A stretch of 64,000 nt of DNA from an uncultured Flavobacteriaceae bacterium. Its GTDB lineage: Bacteria > Bacteroidota > Bacteroidia > Flavobacteriales > Flavobacteriaceae. The stretch covers positions 186,001-250,000 of the forward strand of contig CANMSN010000001.1 of assembly GCA_947500585.1 (NCBI GenBank). Reading direction: 5' to 3'. Both the position numbers and the translations under genes were made by a program. A model generated the notes under the pieces. That model had not been told where the DNA came from, made no database searches, and worked only from the letters and a program-made list of their open reading frames with translations. This document shows, piece by piece, positions 60,883-64,000 of this stretch (positions are counted from its first letter, which is position 1; every line of letters begins with the position of its first letter).

Positions 60883-61224
60883 ATGAAGATAGAAAACACA
60901 AAAGCACAAATGCGAAAAGGCGTGCTAGAATTCTGCATACTGTCAGTCTTAAAGGACGAAGACGCTTATGTAGCAGAAATTTTAGGCACACTAAAAGATG
61001 CAAAATTGCTTGTCGTTGAGGGCACCATATATCCGCTTCTTACACGACTTAAAAACGCGGGACTTTTAAATTACAGATGGGAAGAATCGACCTCTGGACC
61101 ACCAAGAAAGTATTATGGTTTAACCGAAACAGGTAAACTATTTTTAAAAGAATTAAATACAACTTGGAGTGAATTACATAATGCAGTAACCATAGTAACA
61201 AGCCAAAAAACAACAAAAAAATGA
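60883..61224 (+). CDS. PadR-family transcriptional regulator
   Basis: A 113-residue winged-helix regulator: QMRKGVLEFCILSVLKDEDAYVAEILGTL, VVEGTIYPLLTRLKNAGLLNYRWEESTSGPPRKYYGLTETGK. It overlaps the PspC-domain gene by 4 nt (ATGA), so it is translationally coupled and likely controls its own operon. Effector unknown. Confidence 0.93.
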   Translation: MKIENTKAQMRKGVLEFCILSVLKDEDAYVAEILGTLKDAKLLVVEGTIYPLLTRLKNAGLLNYRWEESTSGPPRKYYGLTETGKLFLKELNTTWSELHNAVTIVTSQKTTKK

Positions 61225-63041
61225 ATAAAACAGTCAACATAAATTTAGCAGGTATATTTTTTCATATAGATGAAGACGCGTACTTAAAACTACAGCGCTA
61301 TCTTGAGGCTATAAAACGTTCATTTACAGACTCTCAAGGTCGATCTGAAATTATAGCAGATATTGAAGCACGTATTTCAGAACTTTTTAGTGAACGTGTA
61401 CAAAATGATAAACAGGTCATCAGAATTAAAGAAGTAGACGAAGTGATATCTATTATGGGGCAACCAGAAGATTACTTAGTTGATGATGAGATATTTGAAG
61501 ACGAACCACAAGCAACTTACAAAAGAAAAGCAGCTTCATCATCTTCAAGAAAATTTTTTAGAGATACAGATAACTCTTATATAGGAGGTGTATCATCTGG
61601 TTTAGGGCATTACTTTGGTGTTGATGCTATTTGGATTCGTTTAGCTTGGATTATATTATTTAGTGCTGCAGGTACAGGCGTCTTGCTTTATATTTTACTT
61701 TGGATTTTAGTACCCGAAGCAAAAACCACTGCCGAAAAAATAATGATGACTGGAGAGCCAGTTAACATTAGCAACATTGAAAAAAAAATTAAAGATGGTT
61801 TTGAAAACGTAACAGAAACGGTGTCTGATGTTGCTAAAAATGTTGGAGAATCAGTATCTGGAGCAGCAAAAAATGTATCAGAAGTTGCAAAAAAGGTAGA
61901 TTTTCAAAAACAAGGCAGTAAAATAAAATCATCGTCAAAAACTTTTTTTGATACCATTGGAGAAATCTTTATGTTTTTCTTCAAAGTATTTGCAAAGTTT
62001 ATTGGTGTCATTTTAATAATTGTTGGGGCTTCTACTTTAATTGGTTTAATTGTTGGGTTATTTTCCATAGGTGTAGCAGATATTATTCATATACCTGGTT
62101 TAGACATTGTAGATATAGTAAATGCAGGTAACACGCCAATTTGGCTAGTATCGTTACTAATATTTTTTCTTGTTGGTATTCCGTTCTTTTTCTTATTCTA
62201 TTTAGGATTAAAAATCTTAATTAATAATTTGAAATCTATTGGCAACATTGCAAAATTCACATTACTAGGGTTGTGGCTCATGTCTATTATCGGACTAATT
62301 ATTATTGGAGTTAGAGAAGCTAGCGAACATGCTTACAACGAAAATCATATTGAAAAAACTGTATTACAAGTTACTTCTAAAGATACATTACATATAAAAA
62401 TGGTAGGGAATGATAATTATAGTCCTAATTTTTATAGACGTAGCGATTTCAAATTAGCTAATGACGAAAATGGGGATAAAATTCTATATTCATCAAATAT
62501 TGATATTAGAGTAAAATCAACCACTGATTCTGTTGCAACTATTGCTATAGAAAAAAGTGCTGATGGTAGGAATTATGATAAGGCTATAGAACGTGCTAAA
62601 AACATAAACTATAATTTTGAACTTAAAGATAATAAACTACTGCTAGACTCTTATTTAACGACAAATCCTAAAAATAAATTTAGCGATCAGGAAGTAGATA
62701 TCATCCTGTATTTACCAGAAAATACTGTTATCAATTTTAATAACAACGCTAAGTCTTACTTATATTATAGAAAATATTCTGGCAATTTAGTAACAAGTGA
62801 TGATGCAAATTATCATTTAAAAATTCTTGAAGATGATATTGAATGCTTAGACTGCCCGATTAAAGAAGAATTTGAAGTAAAAGTAAATACACCAGGATTA
62901 AAAATTGACGATAATGGTATTGAAATTAAATCTGATGATACTAATTTGAGAATTGATAAAACGGGTATAAGAGCAGAATCTGATGACGTTAAAGTAAATA
63001 TTGATTCTAATGGTATTAAAATAGAATCAGAAGATCAGTAA
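61221..63041 (+). CDS. PspC-domain envelope protein with C-terminal 16-residue repeats
   Basis: A 606-residue protein. Residues 1-100 form a helical domain (RYLEAIKRSFTDSQGRSEIIADIEARISELF). PspC domain about 110-170 (DNSYIGGVSSGLGHYFGVDAIWIRLAWI). Then an Ala/Lys helical stretch (KNVGESVSGAAKNVSEVAKKV), three to four membrane helices (240-380) and a beta-rich extracytoplasmic region. The tail holds three 16-residue repeats of the type LKIDDNGIEIKSDD / LRIDKTGIRAESDD / VNIDSNGIKIESED. Likely a membrane-stress sensor; target of the coupled PadR. Confidence 0.85.
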   Translation: MNKTVNINLAGIFFHIDEDAYLKLQRYLEAIKRSFTDSQGRSEIIADIEARISELFSERVQNDKQVIRIKEVDEVISIMGQPEDYLVDDEIFEDEPQATYKRKAASSSSRKFFRDTDNSYIGGVSSGLGHYFGVDAIWIRLAWIILFSAAGTGVLLYILLWILVPEAKTTAEKIMMTGEPVNISNIEKKIKDGFENVTETVSDVAKNVGESVSGAAKNVSEVAKKVDFQKQGSKIKSSSKTFFDTIGEIFMFFFKVFAKFIGVILIIVGASTLIGLIVGLFSIGVADIIHIPGLDIVDIVNAGNTPIWLVSLLIFFLVGIPFFFLFYLGLKILINNLKSIGNIAKFTLLGLWLMSIIGLIIIGVREASEHAYNENHIEKTVLQVTSKDTLHIKMVGNDNYSPNFYRRSDFKLANDENGDKILYSSNIDIRVKSTTDSVATIAIEKSADGRNYDKAIERAKNINYNFELKDNKLLLDSYLTTNPKNKFSDQEVDIILYLPENTVINFNNNAKSYLYYRKYSGNLVTSDDANYHLKILEDDIECLDCPIKEEFEVKVNTPGLKIDDNGIEIKSDDTNLRIDKTGIRAESDDVKVNIDSNGIKIESEDQ

Positions 63042-63052
63042 TAAATAAAATA

Positions 63053-63122
63053 AATCCCGATGTCAAATCGGGATTAGTTCAACCCGAAAAACTTAATACA
63101 CTACGTTTTTAAGTTTTGGGTT
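63053..63122 (+). terminator. Hairpins after the PspC-domain gene
   Basis: AATCCCGAT (63053-63061) pairs with ATCGGGATT (63067-63075), loop GTCAA. A second imperfect hairpin (AACCC-GAAAAACTTAA...TTAAGTTTTGGGTT) lies at 63081-63122. No strong T-run, so termination is likely partial and the next gene may be co-transcribed. Confidence 0.5.
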
Positions 63123-63219
63123 TCACTAACAATTCATCATAAAAAAACAACAATTCAGATATTTAAGTTATTCATCAATAGCATTTTATAAGATATTTGA
63201 ACAACAAATAAACCAAAGC

Positions 63220-63241
63220 GCTGAACTTGTTTCAGTATCAA
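63220..63241. repeat. Short repeat upstream of the DUF2807 gene (copy 2)
   Basis: GCTGAACTTGTTTCAGTATC then AA, the same sequence as 60814-60835. It is placed 18 bp before the ATG at 63259. Its repetition before two genes of one functional group could be regulatory or just a dispersed repeat. Confidence 0.8.
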
Positions 63242-63258
63242 TCAAAAAACGAACAATT

Positions 63259-63987
63259 ATGACAACACTAACAAAAATCATTGTAGCAACACTATTAAGC
63301 TTAAGCTTATTTTCTTGTAATTTCGATATTAATTACAATAATGGTGTAAAAGGGAATGGTAACGTAACAACCGAAGAACGTACTATTAATGAATCTTTCA
63401 CGGCAATTAAGGCTACCGAAGGTTTAAACGTATATTTAACACAAAGCGATACTGAAGGTATTACAGTTGAAGCTGATGAAAATTTACAAGAAATTATTAT
63501 TACAGAAGTTATAGATGGTGTTTTAAAAATTCACACCGAAGAAAATATTGGTAGAAGCACATCAAAAAAAGTAATGGTAAGTTTTAAAGATATTTCTAGT
63601 ATAACATCCACAAGTGGCAGTGACGTATATTCTACAAACGTTATTAACACTGATGAATTAAAACTAAAAACTACAAGTGGTAGTGATATGAAACTAGAGG
63701 TAAACACATTGGTTTTAGATTGCAAATCTACTAGCGGAAGCGATTTAAGATTATCTGGTACTACAGACAAGCTATTTGCTGAAGCAACTAGTGGTAGCGA
63801 TATTAAAGCGGGTAATTTAATAGCTGTATCAAGCCAAGTTAAAGCTACTAGTGGTGCAGATATAACGGTTAATACATCAAAAAAATTAACTGCAAAAGCA
63901 ACAAGCGGTGGTGATATAAAATATTATGGAAACCCAGAAACTGTAGAAAAAAGTGATGGTGTTTCTGGAAGCATTAGTAAACGATAA
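63259..63987 (+). CDS. DUF2807 (head GIN) lipoprotein
   Basis: A 242-residue lipoprotein (signal ending LFSC). The DUF2807 beta-helix shows N-terminal GNGNVTTEERTINESFTAIKATEGLNVYLTQSD and repeated turns containing TSGSD or TSGAD at roughly 20-residue spacing (STSGSDVY, TTSGSDMK, STSGSDLR, ATSGSDIK, ATSGADIT, ATSGGDIK). It forms an extracytoplasmic solenoid and pairs with the PspC-domain protein upstream. Function unknown. Ends 13 bp from the window edge. Confidence 0.9.
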   Translation: MTTLTKIIVATLLSLSLFSCNFDINYNNGVKGNGNVTTEERTINESFTAIKATEGLNVYLTQSDTEGITVEADENLQEIIITEVIDGVLKIHTEENIGRSTSKKVMVSFKDISSITSTSGSDVYSTNVINTDELKLKTTSGSDMKLEVNTLVLDCKSTSGSDLRLSGTTDKLFAEATSGSDIKAGNLIAVSSQVKATSGADITVNTSKKLTAKATSGGDIKYYGNPETVEKSDGVSGSISKR

Positions 63988-64000
63988 ACAACAACCAAAC

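Overview
The window is AT-rich chromosomal DNA from a member of the Bacteroidota, most likely a marine Flavobacteriaceae. Three things point there. Bacteroidetes-type promoter elements (TAnnTTTG, sometimes with an upstream TTTG or TTG 19 bp away) sit just before many start codons. The families are typical of that clade: DUF2752/CCC-motif pair, DUF6452/DUF6048, DUF4252, DUF1684, DUF3078, DUF4197, glutamine synthetase III, fused IcmF-type mutase, and the RDD/SpoIIM/DUF4129/DUF4350/MoxR/DUF58 cluster. Many small lipoproteins have short Bacteroidetes-style signal peptides. I found no rRNA, tRNA, prophage, IS element or CRISPR array. Genus cannot be fixed from the sequence.

Layout. 1-5.1 kb: start of a cysteine desulfurase, a Ca-binding-type lipoprotein, an Smr-domain protein, small membrane proteins, ornithine aminotransferase with a structured leader, and an ECF sigma factor with a small membrane partner. 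5.2-14.4 kb: RlmD, a four-helix-bundle gene bracketed by an inverted repeat, a lipoprotein/outer-membrane pair, the AguA/AguB putrescine pathway, three lipoproteins, an orphan small transcription unit, an MFS transporter and an Lrp regulator. 14.5-27.6 kb: metabolic genes (IcmF, PurU, PyrF, RF1, PurM), a metallo-hydrolase broken by an in-frame stop, a minimal ABC pair and dispersed hairpin repeats. 28-31 kb: a two-component system next to a secreted protein built on three copies of GPAYKN(Y/F)KPW. 31-36 kb: divergent glutamine synthetases III and II, a Ca/Na antiporter, and a gap with very small genes. 36-47 kb: a PHP-ACT-ACT protein, a TonB receptor, a second ECF sigma cassette, RluE-type synthase, topoisomerase III carrying an in-frame repeat, penicillin acylase and an acyltransferase. 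47.7-56.6 kb: NUDIX and cyclophilin genes head to head, then the MoxR/DUF58 membrane cluster. 56.7-64 kb: OxyR, small conserved proteins, and a PadR/PspC/DUF2807 envelope-stress group.

Most of the window is ordinary core genome. The best candidate for an undescribed system is 28.1-30.8 kb: a sensor kinase and LuxR-type regulator, then a perfect 9-bp inverted repeat about 68 bp upstream of the predicted start site of a secreted repeat protein. Other leads are the rocD leader RNA, the orphan promoter-to-terminator unit near 12.5 kb, the nonsense codon in the metallo-hydrolase, and hairpin repeats whose stems carry compensatory changes, one of them inside topB.
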